From Dehalococcoidia bacterium (GTDB taxonomy: Bacteria > Chloroflexota > Dehalococcoidia > Lucifugimonadales > Lucifugimonadaceae): a stretch of 64,000 nt of DNA. This document shows positions 25,905-35,297 of this stretch, piece after piece (within the stretch, counting starts at the first letter, position 1; each line of letters opens with the position of its first letter). The stretch lies in the NCBI GenBank assembly GCA_028285005.1, contig JANQQP010000037.1:124001-188000 (forward strand), in the 5' to 3' direction. Made by a program: the position numbers and the translations under genes. The notes below the pieces were generated by a model that worked only from the letters and a program-made list of their open reading frames with translations, made no database searches and was not told where the DNA came from.

Positions 25905-26360
25905 CTAGAAGAAGATCAGGTGGATGGCGTTGAGGATGATCGCTCCAACGATCCCGGCTCCTATGTCATCGAGCATCACTCCGACTCCGCCATGCAGCTT
26001 CTCAAGCCTGCGTATGCCGAACGGCTTGGCGATGTCGAGCAGCCGGAACAGGAAGAATCCCGCGAGCAGCCAGCCCCAGGTCGCAGGCAGGAAAGCCACG
26101 GTGATCCACACGCCCACCCATTCGTCGACCACTACCCGTTTCGGGTCCGGGTCTTTGGGGGTACTGACGTAATTAGCTGCCCACACTCCGGCGAGCGCCG
26201 TAGCAGCGATCATGAGGAAAAACCACGGCGAGTCACCCTCGCCGTTGAATGGCAGCGCCCAGTAGAGGAGGAGGGCAGCGGCGCTGCCGGCAGTGGCCGG
26301 AGCTATCGGCCACCTGCCGGATCCAAGGCCTGTGGCTATCGTCTCTGCAATCAGTAGCAT
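25905..26360 (-). CDS. pgpA: Phosphatidylglycerophosphatase A
   Basis: 151-residue membrane enzyme that removes phosphate from phosphatidylglycerophosphate to give phosphatidylglycerol. The family pattern is visible: ATGLGSGRWPIAPATAGS at the N-terminus, VVVDEWVG near 76-83 with the conserved Asp-Glu, and FRLLDIAKPFGIRRLE followed by GVGVMLDDIGAG near 130, with its paired Asp. Four hydrophobic segments are seen. Length agrees with the family (about 150-170). It lies convergent to archaellin 2 with a 214-nt gap that holds only a CTCCTCG/CGAGGAG hairpin (25855-25877). Confidence 0.92.
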   Translation of the reverse strand: MLLIAETIATGLGSGRWPIAPATAGSAAALLLYWALPFNGEGDSPWFFLMIAATALAGVWAANYVSTPKDPDPKRVVVDEWVGVWITVAFLPATWGWLLAGFFLFRLLDIAKPFGIRRLEKLHGGVGVMLDDIGAGIVGAIILNAIHLIFF

Positions 26361-26474
26361 TTTGTTGAAGTCGGGTTCCGGTCAGGAGTTATGAGGGAAT
26401 CTTCTGCCGCGATCCGCGTGGTTAATGAACCGCACTGACACGACGGCCCTGCGATTATGCATCTTCCATTTGCT

Positions 26475-26514
26475 GACAAATACAAAGGCCCGCCGAAAAT
26501 AGAGTCGGCGGGCC
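26475..26514 (-). terminator. Rho-independent terminator of the coaD/coiled-coil transcript
   Basis: GGCCCGCCGA (26487-26496) and TCGGCGGGCC (26505-26514) form a perfect 10-bp stem with an 8-nt loop. On the minus strand it is followed by TTTGTATTTG. It lies 23 nt after the stop of the coiled-coil gene. Confidence 0.8.
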
Positions 26515-26536
26515 ATGCACAGGCGACGGGAGCTAC

Positions 26537-27127
26537 TCAGTCACCTACGGCCATATTCTGGGCGTCCAGCACATCGATACCTGAACGCACCTGCCCCAGC
26601 GTGTCTGCGATCTTCTCTTCCAGCATGAAGAGCACCTCGCGTGCGTAGTTGTCAGCGCCACGGCGTCGTTCGATAGCATCCTTCTCGGCGCCGGCAAGCA
26701 CCTGGTTCAGCTTGTTCTGAGCCTCGGAGACGATCTTCGTCGCCTTCTCCTGGGCGGCCTGCTCGATCTCAGTCGCCTTCTCTTCAGCGGCCTTCACGAT
26801 CTCGGACTCGCTCAGCATGTTCTGGGCTTCGTTTTTGGCGGTTTCGATCTGCGACTGGCTCTGCTCTTCCGCCAGGGACCTGATGGTCGTCGCCTCTTCG
26901 TCTGCATAGGCCCTGATGCGGCGAGCCTCGAGTTCCGCCTGCTTGAGGATCGCCTCTTTCTGGCGCAGCACTGTCTGGGCGTCGTTGACCTGGGAGGGCA
27001 GCTCACGTTTGAGCTCTTCCAGGACCTCGCCCACCTTCTCTATGTTGATCAGCGTGCGAGCCGTCCCCGGCACCCTGCCGCTGTTCAGCATCTCCTCGAG
27101 CTTGCCTATGTGGTCCATCGATGCCAT
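26537..27127 (-). CDS. Coiled-coil protein (ATP synthase b-like/DivIVA-like)
   Basis: 196 residues beginning at ATG 27127, chosen because GGAGG lies 5 nt upstream; other in-frame ATGs lack this. After a short N-terminal helix (about 1-45) the region 50-165 is a long charged heptad-like coiled coil rich in Ala, Glu, Gln and Lys (LRQKEAILKQAELEARRI and repeated EKATEI/EKATKI units). There is no membrane segment or enzyme motif. Such proteins next to coaD are common in Chloroflexota and Firmicutes and resemble F0 subunit b or DivIVA. A scaffold role is likely; the real function is unknown. Confidence 0.75.
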   Translation of the reverse strand: MASMDHIGKLEEMLNSGRVPGTARTLINIEKVGEVLEELKRELPSQVNDAQTVLRQKEAILKQAELEARRIRAYADEEATTIRSLAEEQSQSQIETAKNEAQNMLSESEIVKAAEEKATEIEQAAQEKATKIVSEAQNKLNQVLAGAEKDAIERRRGADNYAREVLFMLEEKIADTLGQVRSGIDVLDAQNMAVGD

Positions 27128-27161
27128 CGTTGCCTCCATCGGCAGTTCTGCGCCCGCCTGA

Positions 27162-27650
27162 CTAATTCGAACCGGCGCCCTTGAGCCTGTGCAGCAGTGG
27201 TGCGAGGACATGTTCAGGCACTAGCCGTGAAACATCCGCTCCGAGCGCCGCAATTTCCTTAACCCTTGACGAGCTTACGTACTGGTACTCCAACGAACTG
27301 AGCAGGCAGGCTGTCTCAACGTTACCGATGTCACGGTTCATTAATGCCATTTCCCGCTCGTAGTCGAAGTCACTGCCGATGCGAAGTCCTCGGACTATCA
27401 CACCGGCCCCCTGCTCCTTTGCAAAATTGACCGTCAGGCCTTCATATCCGGTCACCCTGGCGTTTGGTACGTGCTTCAGTGCTTCCTGGAACATCTCCAC
27501 ACGTTCATCGCCAGTGAACATCAGCTTCTTCGGCGTCTCCTGCACGACGGCGACGATCACCTCATCGAACATGTTCGCGGCCCGCTCAACCATGTCTACG
27601 TGACCGTTAGTCACAGGGTCGAAGGTCCCTGGATATATCGCCTTCACCAA
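27162..27650 (-). CDS. coaD: Phosphopantetheine adenylyltransferase
   Basis: 162 residues. Transfers AMP to 4'-phosphopantetheine, the fourth step of coenzyme A synthesis. The nucleotidyltransferase motif TFDPxTNGH is at 9-17, with the T/HxxH-type His; RGLRIGSDFDYE (88-99) and the C-terminal SSSRVKEIAALG (about 126-137) are the family's substrate and ISSSxxR-type motifs. Starts at TTG 27650 or the next codon GTG. Forms an operon with the coiled-coil gene (34-nt gap), and rsmD lies just upstream, as in many bacteria. Confidence 0.95.
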   Translation of the reverse strand: MVKAIYPGTFDPVTNGHVDMVERAANMFDEVIVAVVQETPKKLMFTGDERVEMFQEALKHVPNARVTGYEGLTVNFAKEQGAGVIVRGLRIGSDFDYEREMALMNRDIGNVETACLLSSLEYQYVSSSRVKEIAALGADVSRLVPEHVLAPLLHRLKGAGSN

Positions 27651-27713
27651 ATCTGTTCAGGCTCCTCGCCCGATCTCATCTATCCAGGTCCGAGTGACCC
27701 TGCTCATGCTGTC

Positions 27714-28268
27714 TCAACCGATGGGCCGGTAGACCGAAACTGCTGCGTCTCCGTAGCGCCTGCGCCTGTCGACCTGCAGACCATCCAGCCGGTCCGGCAG
27801 CTCCGTTCTGCTGGAGTGCTCGAACATCACCGTTCCGTCTTCGCTGACGAGTCCTGCTTCCAACAGCTTTGACGCCAGTTCTGCGAACGGCTCATCCGCG
27901 TACGGTGGGTCCGCAAACACCACATCGAACGGTCCGTCCAGCCCATCCACTACCTTCAGCACATCGCCGCAGACGACCGACACTTCCGCGTTTGCCGATC
28001 TGCTATCGACCGCCGACTTCAGTTCTTCGCAACGCCGACGGTTTTTTTCGACCAGCACCGCCCGGACCGCACCTCGCCTTATCGCCTCGAGTCCGAAGCC
28101 TCCGGTGCCTGCGTAAAGGTCCAGGGCTGACATCCCGTCAACCCCATCAGGCCCGAACATCGAAAACAGCGCTGACAGAACACGTGAAGTCGTGGGTCTC
28201 ACGTCTCCGCGTCTGGCAGTGCTCCGCTGACGGACTCGACGGGTCAAACGCTCGGATCCTCGCCGCAA
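27714..28268 (-). CDS. rsmD: 16S rRNA (guanine(966)-N2)-methyltransferase RsmD
   Basis: 184 residues. Class I SAM methyltransferase that modifies 16S rRNA G966. RPTTSRVLSALFSMFG near 25-40 and DLYAGTGGFGLEAIRRGA near 51-68 (motif I) are diagnostic, and FADPPYA near 118-124 is the D/NPPY catalytic motif. It starts at TTG 28268, directly after an in-frame stop; the N-terminus is more Arg-rich and divergent than usual. Upstream of coaD in the common rsmD-coaD order. Confidence 0.9.
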   Translation of the reverse strand: MRRGSERLTRRVRQRSTARRGDVRPTTSRVLSALFSMFGPDGVDGMSALDLYAGTGGFGLEAIRRGAVRAVLVEKNRRRCEELKSAVDSRSANAEVSVVCGDVLKVVDGLDGPFDVVFADPPYADEPFAELASKLLEAGLVSEDGTVMFEHSSRTELPDRLDGLQVDRRRRYGDAAVSVYRPIG

Positions 28269-28539
28269 ACGTCAGTCCCCAGCGGCAGATGCGACCAGGG
28301 ACCAGACAACCTGCACTCAGCATTATTCATATCGTCGGTCTCGATCAACAACCTAATCCTGAAGCGTGTTTCGTCCATGTTTTTGTGGTCTCAAAGTTGC
28401 AGTGTGCCGCGGAGACCGCCTAGTTCGTGTTGAAGCTGACTGACCTGCGACGTTCAGTCCCACTACAATGGCTGTTCCCGTTCCGGCTTGCCAAACGGAA
28501 CCGCTCTACACCAACGAAACAGCACGAAATTCGGAACCT

Positions 28540-30108
28540 GTGGAAAGTTCAGACACCGAGATCAACCTCACTGCCGATCAGCAGGAGCAGCCGACAGACG
28601 AGGCCGAGAGACTGGCCGGCGAGGCCAGGCTGATCCACGACCGGCTCGCGAAGGTCGAAGCCCTGAGAAAGAAGGGCATCGACCCCTACCCGGCCAGGTT
28701 CAAACGCTCACACACTGCGGCTGAGGCGATCGCTTTGCTCGAATCGCTTGAATTGACCACCGAGGACGACGAAGAACACCCGAAGACCGAGCCGGTGAAG
28801 GTCGCCGGCCGAATCCTGGCGCGCCGAGGCATGGGGAAAGCCTCGTTTATCGATATGAAGGACGGCTCTGGGCGTATCCAACTATTCGCCCGTAGGAACA
28901 TGCTTGGCGAAGATTTCGAACTGCTCGATCTGCTCGACCTCGGAGACATCGTTGGAGCGGAAGGCTCGGTCATTCGCACACGACGCGGTGAACCGAGCGT
29001 CGAGGTCACTTCAGTCACGGTTTTGACGAAGGCGATTCGGCCTATGCCCGACAAATGGGCCGGGCTTCAAGACATCGAAGCCCGCACAAGACAGCGGTAT
29101 CTCGACCTGATCTCGAACGACCGCGCCATGAAACTGGCGAGACTCCGCCCGGCGATCGTCTCGTCCATCAGGAATTTTATGAAGGAGCGCGGGTTCACGG
29201 AGGTCGAGACTCCCATGCTTGTGCCTGTGGCGGCCGGCGCGGCGGCAAGGCCGTTCACGACCCATCACAACAGTCTCAACCGCGACCTGTACCTGCGAAT
29301 CGCGACGGAGCTTCCTCTAAAAAAGCTGATTGTCGGAGGGATGGAAAAGGTATTCGAGATCGGCCGGCTATTTCGCAACGAGGGCGTGGATCATGACCAC
29401 AACCCCGAGTTCACCACAATGGAGAGCTACGAGGCGTTTGCGGACTATGCGGACGTGATGGAGATGGTCGAGCAGATGGTCTCGACCGTCGCGCAGGAGA
29501 CAACCGGCTCGATGGTGCTGCAGCCACTGGAAGAAGGCGGTGAAGTCGTTGATCTCACGCCGCCCTGGCCCAGGCTCGATCTCAGGCAGGAGATCATCAA
29601 GCAGACCGGAATCGACTTCGTGGAGTGCAATGATGTGGAGTCGCTAGCCCAGGCGATGAGCGAGCGAAACATTCACGTTGAGCCCGGACTGTCCTGGCCG
29701 CGACTACTGGACAAGGTCATCTCAACGGCTGTCGAGCCGAAGCTGATCCAGCCGGCGTTCTTGGTCGACTATCCGGTCGCGATGTCACCGATGGCGAAGA
29801 GGAAGCCCGGCGCCGATGGGATCGTCGAGCGGTTCGAGGCGTTCGCGCTCGGCAGCGAGATGGCGAACGCCTTCACGGAGCTTAACGACCCGGTGGATCA
29901 GCGTGCGCGGTTCGAGGAACAGGAGCGCGTTAGGCAGGAGTTCTCAGACGACGAGACGGACCGCCTGGACGAGGACTTCCTGGTGGCAATCGAACACGGA
30001 ATGCCTCCAACAGGCGGACTTGGCATAGGCATCGACCGTCTCACTATGCTTATCGCTCGTGAAGAATCGATCCGCGAGATAATCCTTTTCCCTCAATTGA
30101 GGACCTGA
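28540..30108 (+). CDS. lysS: Lysyl-tRNA synthetase, class II
   Basis: 522 residues from GTG 28540. Charges tRNA-Lys. An OB-fold anticodon-binding domain (about 60-150: VAGRILARRGMGKASFIDMK) precedes the class II core with motif 2 (FRNEGVDHDHNPEFTTME) and motif 3 (GGLGIGIDRLTML). ATG 28468 also opens the frame, but it lies inside a TACAAT -10-like element (28464-28469) and adds an unrelated 24 residues, so the GTG is preferred; confidence in the start is modest. serS follows 43 nt after on the same strand. Confidence 0.94.
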   Translation: MESSDTEINLTADQQEQPTDEAERLAGEARLIHDRLAKVEALRKKGIDPYPARFKRSHTAAEAIALLESLELTTEDDEEHPKTEPVKVAGRILARRGMGKASFIDMKDGSGRIQLFARRNMLGEDFELLDLLDLGDIVGAEGSVIRTRRGEPSVEVTSVTVLTKAIRPMPDKWAGLQDIEARTRQRYLDLISNDRAMKLARLRPAIVSSIRNFMKERGFTEVETPMLVPVAAGAAARPFTTHHNSLNRDLYLRIATELPLKKLIVGGMEKVFEIGRLFRNEGVDHDHNPEFTTMESYEAFADYADVMEMVEQMVSTVAQETTGSMVLQPLEEGGEVVDLTPPWPRLDLRQEIIKQTGIDFVECNDVESLAQAMSERNIHVEPGLSWPRLLDKVISTAVEPKLIQPAFLVDYPVAMSPMAKRKPGADGIVERFEAFALGSEMANAFTELNDPVDQRARFEEQERVRQEFSDDETDRLDEDFLVAIEHGMPPTGGLGIGIDRLTMLIAREESIREIILFPQLRT

Positions 30109-30151
30109 CCAGTCACCATGTGGCAGCGGCTATCCGCCTGAAGCTTGAACA

Positions 30152-31423
30152 ATGCTTGACCTCACAGAAATCGTCAGAGACACCGACCGCGTTCGCGCCG
30201 GACTGGAAAGACGCGGCGAGTCGGACCCGCCTCTCGACCGAATAGTCGAGCTGGACTCACAGCGTCGACAGCTCATTGCTCAGGCGGACAAAGACCGCGC
30301 TGTCCGGAACACGGTGAGCAAGCGCATTGGCGATGAGAAGCGCAAGCCGACACCTGAAGAGATCGCTGAAATGCGTGAAACTAACGAGCGCATCAAGGCT
30401 GCCGAGCAACAGCTTGGAGAGATTCAGGACGAGATACGCGAACTGATCCTGCCGCTTCCGAACCTTCCGCTCGACGATGTACCTGAAGGCCTCGATGAGT
30501 CTGGCAACGAGGTCGTAGCCAGATACGGAGAGGAGACTGAGATTCCCGGAGCGCAGGCGCACTGGGACCTGGCGACCGAACTCGGGATTCTCGACCTGGA
30601 GGCTGGAGCGTCGATCTCGGGCGCACGGTTCTATGTGCTTAAGGGAAAGGGCGCTCGGCTCAACAGGGCGCTGGCCGCCTGGATGCTCGACACGCACACC
30701 GACTCGAACGGCTACACCGAGATCGAGCCTCCATTGCTTGTGCGTGGAGAGACGATGATCGGCTCAGGCAATCTGCCGAAGTTCAAGGACAACCTGTACA
30801 GGGACGACGAGACGGACCTGTGGCTCGTGCCGACGGCTGAGGTTGCTCTGAACGGATTACACCAGGGACAGATCATCGACCCCGGAGCTCTACCGTTGAA
30901 GTACGTGGCGCAGACGCCGAGCTTCCGCAAAGAGCACACCGCAGCGGGCCGGGATGTCCGCGGCATCAAGCGAGTGCACCAGTTCGAGAAAGTTGAGATG
31001 TTCCGCTTCGTCGAGCCAGAGGAAGCCGAACAGCATCTTGAAGAGATGGTGGCCGAGGCGCGTGGGCTTTGCGAGGACCTTGGCCTTGCCCACAGGGTGC
31101 TGAAGCTCTGCGCCGGCGACATCGGTTTCCAGTCGGCCATGACCTACGACATCGAGGTCTGGGCTCCCGGCTCTGGCGAATGGCTTGAGGTTTCGTCGAT
31201 ATCAACATGCGTCGACTTCCAGGCGAGACGCAACAACACTCGCTATCGACCGGCCGCTGGTGAGCAGGTGCGACTGCCCTACACCCTGAACGGATCAGGA
31301 CTTGCGTTGCCGCGCATCTGGATCGCCGTGATCGAGAACGGCCAGCAGCCGGACGGTTCGGTCATCATCCCCGAGGTGCTCAGGCCTTACACCGGCTTCG
31401 ACCGGATTGAGGCCCGCAGCTAG
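30152..31423 (+). CDS. serS: Seryl-tRNA synthetase
   Basis: 423 residues, usual length. The N-terminal 110 residues are the long antiparallel coiled coil that binds the tRNA-Ser variable arm (MLDLTEIVRDTDRVRAGLERR onset, then a charged helical stretch). The class II catalytic core follows: TAEVALNGLH near 229, FRKEHTAAGRDVRGIKRVHQFEKVE (motif 2 region, near 257-281) and the C-terminal GSGLALPRIWIAVIEN (motif 3). It charges tRNA-Ser and the tRNA-Sec precursor, relevant to the selenoprotein in this window. Stop overlaps the converging OYE gene by 3-4 nt. Confidence 0.95.
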   Translation: MLDLTEIVRDTDRVRAGLERRGESDPPLDRIVELDSQRRQLIAQADKDRAVRNTVSKRIGDEKRKPTPEEIAEMRETNERIKAAEQQLGEIQDEIRELILPLPNLPLDDVPEGLDESGNEVVARYGEETEIPGAQAHWDLATELGILDLEAGASISGARFYVLKGKGARLNRALAAWMLDTHTDSNGYTEIEPPLLVRGETMIGSGNLPKFKDNLYRDDETDLWLVPTAEVALNGLHQGQIIDPGALPLKYVAQTPSFRKEHTAAGRDVRGIKRVHQFEKVEMFRFVEPEEAEQHLEEMVAEARGLCEDLGLAHRVLKLCAGDIGFQSAMTYDIEVWAPGSGEWLEVSSISTCVDFQARRNNTRYRPAAGEQVRLPYTLNGSGLALPRIWIAVIENGQQPDGSVIIPEVLRPYTGFDRIEARS

Positions 31424-32499
31424 TTGCCGGGAAAGACCGCCGCTCGCTCATACTGCTCAGGCCAGTAGTCGATCTTGTCGCCAAGCTCAGCGGCAGCATG
31501 TAGCGGCCAGTACGGATTCCTCAACAGCTCACGGCCCATGAAGATTGCGTCGGCCTGGTCGTTCTGCAAGATCTCCTCTGCCTGCGTGGCTTCTGTGATC
31601 ATGCCGACAGCACCCGTGGCAATCCCAGCCTGATCTCTGATCGCTTCTGCGAACGGCACCTGGTAGCTGGTGAATGTTGTCAGCCTTTGCGTCGGAGAGT
31701 TGCCGCCGGATGAAGTGTCGATCAGATCGACGCCGGCTTCCTTCAACCACTTGCAGAACTGGATGGCGTCGTCGAGGTCCCAGCCGCCTTCGACGTATTC
31801 GGTAGCGGAGATGCGTACGAAGAGCGGGAGATGGTCCGGCCAAACTTCCCGCACCGCGTGTGTAACTGCAAGTGGAAATCGAGCGCGGTTCTCAGGCGTG
31901 CCGCCGTAGTCGTCAGTACGGTGGTTGGAGATGGGCGAAAGGAACTCGTGAGCGAGATAGCCGTGCGCGAAGTGCAGCTCGGCAACGTCGAATCCCGCTG
32001 CCAGCGATCTCTCTGCGGCTAAGCGCCAGGCATCGATCATTTCCTCGATTTCGCTCACGGTCAATGCGCGCGGCACGGCGAGGTTCTCGTCGTACGGAAG
32101 GTCAGATGGACCGACCGGCTGCCATCCGCCCTCCGATTCGTCGAGCAGTCCTCCGCCGTTCCAAGGCTGGGCAGTGGACGCTTTCCGCCCGGCGTGCGCG
32201 ATCTGTATCGCCGGCGTTGCGCCCTCGGAACGTATGAAGTCAGTGATCGGTCTGTACGCCTCTGCCTGCTGGTCGTTCCAGATACCCGCGTCCCACGGAC
32301 TGATCCTGCCCTCCGGTGAGACCGCGGTAGCCTCGGTCATGACCAGCCCAGCGCCGCCGGATGCACGCGTCCCGAGATGCACGGTGTGCCAGGGCGTTGG
32401 ACAGCCGTCTTGTGACGAGTACTGGCACATGGGCGAGACGAAAAGCCTGTTGCGGATGGTCAGGTCCCGGAGCGTGATGGGAGTGAACAGCTTGCTGAT
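31420..32499 (-). CDS. Old yellow enzyme family NADPH:flavin oxidoreductase (YqjM-like), probable AUC start
   Basis: FMN-dependent ene-reductase of the YqjM/NamA class, about 360 residues. VSPMCQYSS, the HLGTRASGGAGLVMTEATAV segment, HAGRKAS (His and Arg for FMN/substrate), ELHFAHGYLAHEFLSPISN and the C-terminal MGRELLRNPYWP are all conserved. The first ATG (32430) would delete the conserved first strand, yet in-frame residues upstream (SKLFTPITLRDLTIRN) match the family and no ATG/GTG/TTG precedes them. An ATC at 32499 sits 7 nt after AGGA, so a rare AUC start is proposed. Reduces activated C=C bonds. Confidence 0.85.
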   Translation of the reverse strand: MSKLFTPITLRDLTIRNRLFVSPMCQYSSQDGCPTPWHTVHLGTRASGGAGLVMTEATAVSPEGRISPWDAGIWNDQQAEAYRPITDFIRSEGATPAIQIAHAGRKASTAQPWNGGGLLDESEGGWQPVGPSDLPYDENLAVPRALTVSEIEEMIDAWRLAAERSLAAGFDVAELHFAHGYLAHEFLSPISNHRTDDYGGTPENRARFPLAVTHAVREVWPDHLPLFVRISATEYVEGGWDLDDAIQFCKWLKEAGVDLIDTSSGGNSPTQRLTTFTSYQVPFAEAIRDQAGIATGAVGMITEATQAEEILQNDQADAIFMGRELLRNPYWPLHAAAELGDKIDYWPEQYERAAVFPGN

Positions 32500-32638
32500 T
32501 GGATCGTCCTTTCGTGCATTGCGGGGAATCTGGTCGCGACCGACTGGAACGCGAACGCAACTGGCCGGTCAATGTGACAACCGGTAAATCTTAACGCCGC
32601 AACGCGCGGCCGGGACAAAGAGAACCTACGGTGGCGAA

Positions 32639-34669
32639 TTACGGCTGACTGAGCGCGATTGCGTAGTCGAGCGAGCCGGTTACATCCGGAGTGACAACGC
32701 TGACAGCAACGATCACTTCTTCGCCGTCCCTGGGCGGCCGTAGAGTCGTCAGCGCCTTGCCATCTGCCCCGACCGCTATCCGGTGAACCTCGGCTTCGCT
32801 GCGTGACGTGTCGTAGATCACCTGCACCAGGTACTCGACGGGCAGCCTGTCGTTTATCAGCGCAAAGCCCTCGCTCTCCCAGCCGCCCGGGCCGTCGGTC
32901 GAGTCAATCACCTCAAGCTCCGGGATAGAGAAGTCGTCGAAGCAGGCGCCTCGGTCATGGATAGCGTCATCCGTGATGTACTCGATGCGGAGGAGAATCT
33001 TAGATCCCGCGAACTGCGAAAGGTCGACGCTGTCCTGGACCCATCCGTTGCTCAGTCCGGTTATCCCGGGACCGAAAGCGGTGCCGTTCGGGTTGGTCAA
33101 TGAGCTTCTCTCGGTTCGAAGGATGATCCACGTCGAGCCGTCGTCGGTCGAAACCGACACATACGCGTAGTCCCAGTCTTCTTCTATCGCGTACCAGGCC
33201 CAGAACTCGAATGTGGCGGAGTCAACACTTTGAAGGTCTACCGTGCGTGTCAGCGTTGTGTTGATGGAGTCTCCGGCATTGGACCACCAACAGGTCTCTC
33301 CTGAGTGCGGCTCTGCGAGGAACACCCGCCCCGTCGGCACGCCGCCGAAGTCGACCGTTAGCTCGCCGTCCAGATCATCGAGCACGTAGTAGTTGGTGCC
33401 GAACGGCCGGACAGAGTCGTTGATTGCCTCCGGCAATTCGACTTCGTCGAAGCTTGGAGTGCGGATCTGTCGCTGGGGGTGTGAGAACAGTCCGGAGTCG
33501 TCATCCACGAAATTGGCGACCACCCAGTCGGCGAACAGAGATGAGCCTGTTTCCGAGAAGCCAAGCTCCCGCATCACAGCGTCTATCGAGTCCATCCCAT
33601 CCTGCTGGTGGTCGACAACCGCTCTCAGCGTTTCGACACCACCGTAGTGGGCCGAGATGTACTCGAAGAACAGCGCCGCGGCGCCGTAGTTCGGTGATGC
33701 CTGGAAGATCTCAGGCTCCCACTGCACCAGCGAGGTGTTGGGTCGACGAAGGAAAGATTCGACCGAACCCGGCGGGAAGCCTGCGAGGGCGGACGCTACC
33801 TCTGCCAGTCCTTCATTTACCCACGACTCTTCGCCCGCGTCTGCCGCCCAGTGAACGGCATGCTGCAGTTCGTGCGCCAGCGTGCTCAGGTAGCCGGACC
33901 CTCCCAGTGTTAGCAAGTTGGCCGAAACGTAGATAGTCTCCCGTTGATTGCTGTCTGGCTGAATCTGGACCGGGTACTCGTCTATGCCGCTGAAGTAGCC
34001 GGCGACGCCGGGCCGCAGCTGGCCATGAAAGATGACGATGCGAGGATCACCGTCGACGCCAGGGTTCCAGACCTTTCCGAGCGGTTCGATCACTCCGGGC
34101 CAGACATCGGTCTCGAAGTCTTCAGCGGCTTGTATCAGCCTGCCTCGATCTGGTGTGAACCCGTCCTCAAATATCCAGTAAGCGTTTTCGCTCACAAGCT
34201 CGACTTCCGCTGAGACGATCACCGTGCCACTCGTGCGGCTCACCCGCCACTCCACACGATCCCCTTCGCTTAACGGACCCGGTGGTGGCGAGGCCAGCCT
34301 GGGGACAGGCTGCTTCGTGCGAAGTGTCAGCCGGCGGGCCAACTCATACAGGTCTCGTTCAGGTGGAACCGGAATCACGCCCGTGACCGAGTCGACTTCA
34401 GATGGCTGAGTCGGCGATGCAGTGGTCGGTGCTGAAGACGTCGGTGTTTCGCCTGCCGATGGCGTGTCCGAGGGCAACGGTGTCGATGTCGCCGGACGAG
34501 ATGACGTGATTGGAGTCGACGTCGGGTCGTCTTCAGCTGACGTGCAGGCCATCGCGAACACTGCGACAGCGGCGGCGAAGAGGTAGAGAAGCGTTCTCGG
34601 GAATCGGACGTGCGAGGCTGCCAACCGGTCTGTTCGGTGGGAGTCGCGGAAGGAGGAGGATTGCATCAA
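32639..34669 (-). CDS. Secreted zinc metalloprotease lipoprotein (M30/M6-like)
   Basis: 676 residues. The signal peptide ends in a lipobox with Cys42 (AMAC), followed by a 50-residue Ser/Thr/Pro linker. The catalytic domain holds HELQH at 266-270 and NEGLAE at 285-290, giving a HExxH plus downstream Glu zinc site of gluzincin type as in hyicolysin-like (M30) and some immune-inhibitor-like peptidases. Residues about 440-580 look like a jelly-roll or MAM-like beta domain (ETCWWSNAGDS to RGACFDDFSI). The protein probably degrades extracellular proteins while anchored to the cell. Its ATG is adjacent to the pth stop, so it is the last gene of the ligA transcript. Confidence 0.82.
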   Translation of the reverse strand: MMQSSSFRDSHRTDRLAASHVRFPRTLLYLFAAAVAVFAMACTSAEDDPTSTPITSSRPATSTPLPSDTPSAGETPTSSAPTTASPTQPSEVDSVTGVIPVPPERDLYELARRLTLRTKQPVPRLASPPPGPLSEGDRVEWRVSRTSGTVIVSAEVELVSENAYWIFEDGFTPDRGRLIQAAEDFETDVWPGVIEPLGKVWNPGVDGDPRIVIFHGQLRPGVAGYFSGIDEYPVQIQPDSNQRETIYVSANLLTLGGSGYLSTLAHELQHAVHWAADAGEESWVNEGLAEVASALAGFPPGSVESFLRRPNTSLVQWEPEIFQASPNYGAAALFFEYISAHYGGVETLRAVVDHQQDGMDSIDAVMRELGFSETGSSLFADWVVANFVDDDSGLFSHPQRQIRTPSFDEVELPEAINDSVRPFGTNYYVLDDLDGELTVDFGGVPTGRVFLAEPHSGETCWWSNAGDSINTTLTRTVDLQSVDSATFEFWAWYAIEEDWDYAYVSVSTDDGSTWIILRTERSSLTNPNGTAFGPGITGLSNGWVQDSVDLSQFAGSKILLRIEYITDDAIHDRGACFDDFSIPELEVIDSTDGPGGWESEGFALINDRLPVEYLVQVIYDTSRSEAEVHRIAVGADGKALTTLRPPRDGEEVIVAVSVVTPDVTGSLDYAIALSQP

Positions 34670-35296
34670 TTAGCTGTTGTAGCGGTTCATCGCGTTTTCG
34701 ACGCTGTCTGTCACCGCTGCTTCTGCCGCTTCGGCGGCCCGTTTCGCCGCTTGCCGCACCAGTTCGCGCTCTTTAGGCGCCATCGTTCCCAACACGTAGT
34801 CGACCTGCTCCGAGGCCACGTCGGGCCTGCCAACGCCGATCCGAATACGGGCGAAGTCCTGCGTTCCAAGTGAGGAGATGATCGATTTCATCCCATTGTG
34901 ACCGCCGGCCCCTCCCTTTGAACGTATACGCACCCGACCGGTTTCGAGGTTCAGGTCGTCGTAGATTACGATCAGCTTTTCAGCGCCGATATGGTGCTTT
35001 CGCAAAAGTCCGCGCAGCGCGTCACCACTTTTGTTCACGTAGGTCAAGGGCTTCACGAGCATTACAGTGACTTCGCCAAGCTGAGCTTCGGCGGTCTCTG
35101 CATTGCCGCCTGTCGGTTTGAGACTGACGCCCGCCCGCTCAACCAGATCGTCGAGCGACCACCAGCCCACGTTGTGCCGGGTGTTCCTGTACTTGGGACC
35201 GGGGTTTCCGAGACCTGCAATCAGCCATTCGACCGGGCGGTTTGCCCCGCCGGATCCTCGAGGGAACAGCTTCTGTATGAGGCGTGCGGCGTCCAA
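34670..35296 (-). CDS. pth: Peptidyl-tRNA hydrolase
   Basis: 208 residues, slightly long at the N-terminus. Releases tRNA from peptidyl-tRNA dropped by ribosomes. GLGNPGPKYRNTRHNVG (28-44) contains the conserved Asn and catalytic His41; YVNKSG (86-91) carries the substrate-binding Asn and YDDLNL (112-117) the catalytic Asp. GGAGGHNGMKSI follows. Translationally coupled to its neighbours: 1 nt after the stop of the 673-residue gene and directly before the metalloprotease ATG. An alternative start nearer VEWLIAGLG cannot be excluded. Confidence 0.93.
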   Translation of the reverse strand: MDAARLIQKLFPRGSGGANRPVEWLIAGLGNPGPKYRNTRHNVGWWSLDDLVERAGVSLKPTGGNAETAEAQLGEVTVMLVKPLTYVNKSGDALRGLLRKHHIGAEKLIVIYDDLNLETGRVRIRSKGGAGGHNGMKSIISSLGTQDFARIRIGVGRPDVASEQVDYVLGTMAPKERELVRQAAKRAAEAAEAAVTDSVENAMNRYNS

Positions 35297-35297
35297 C

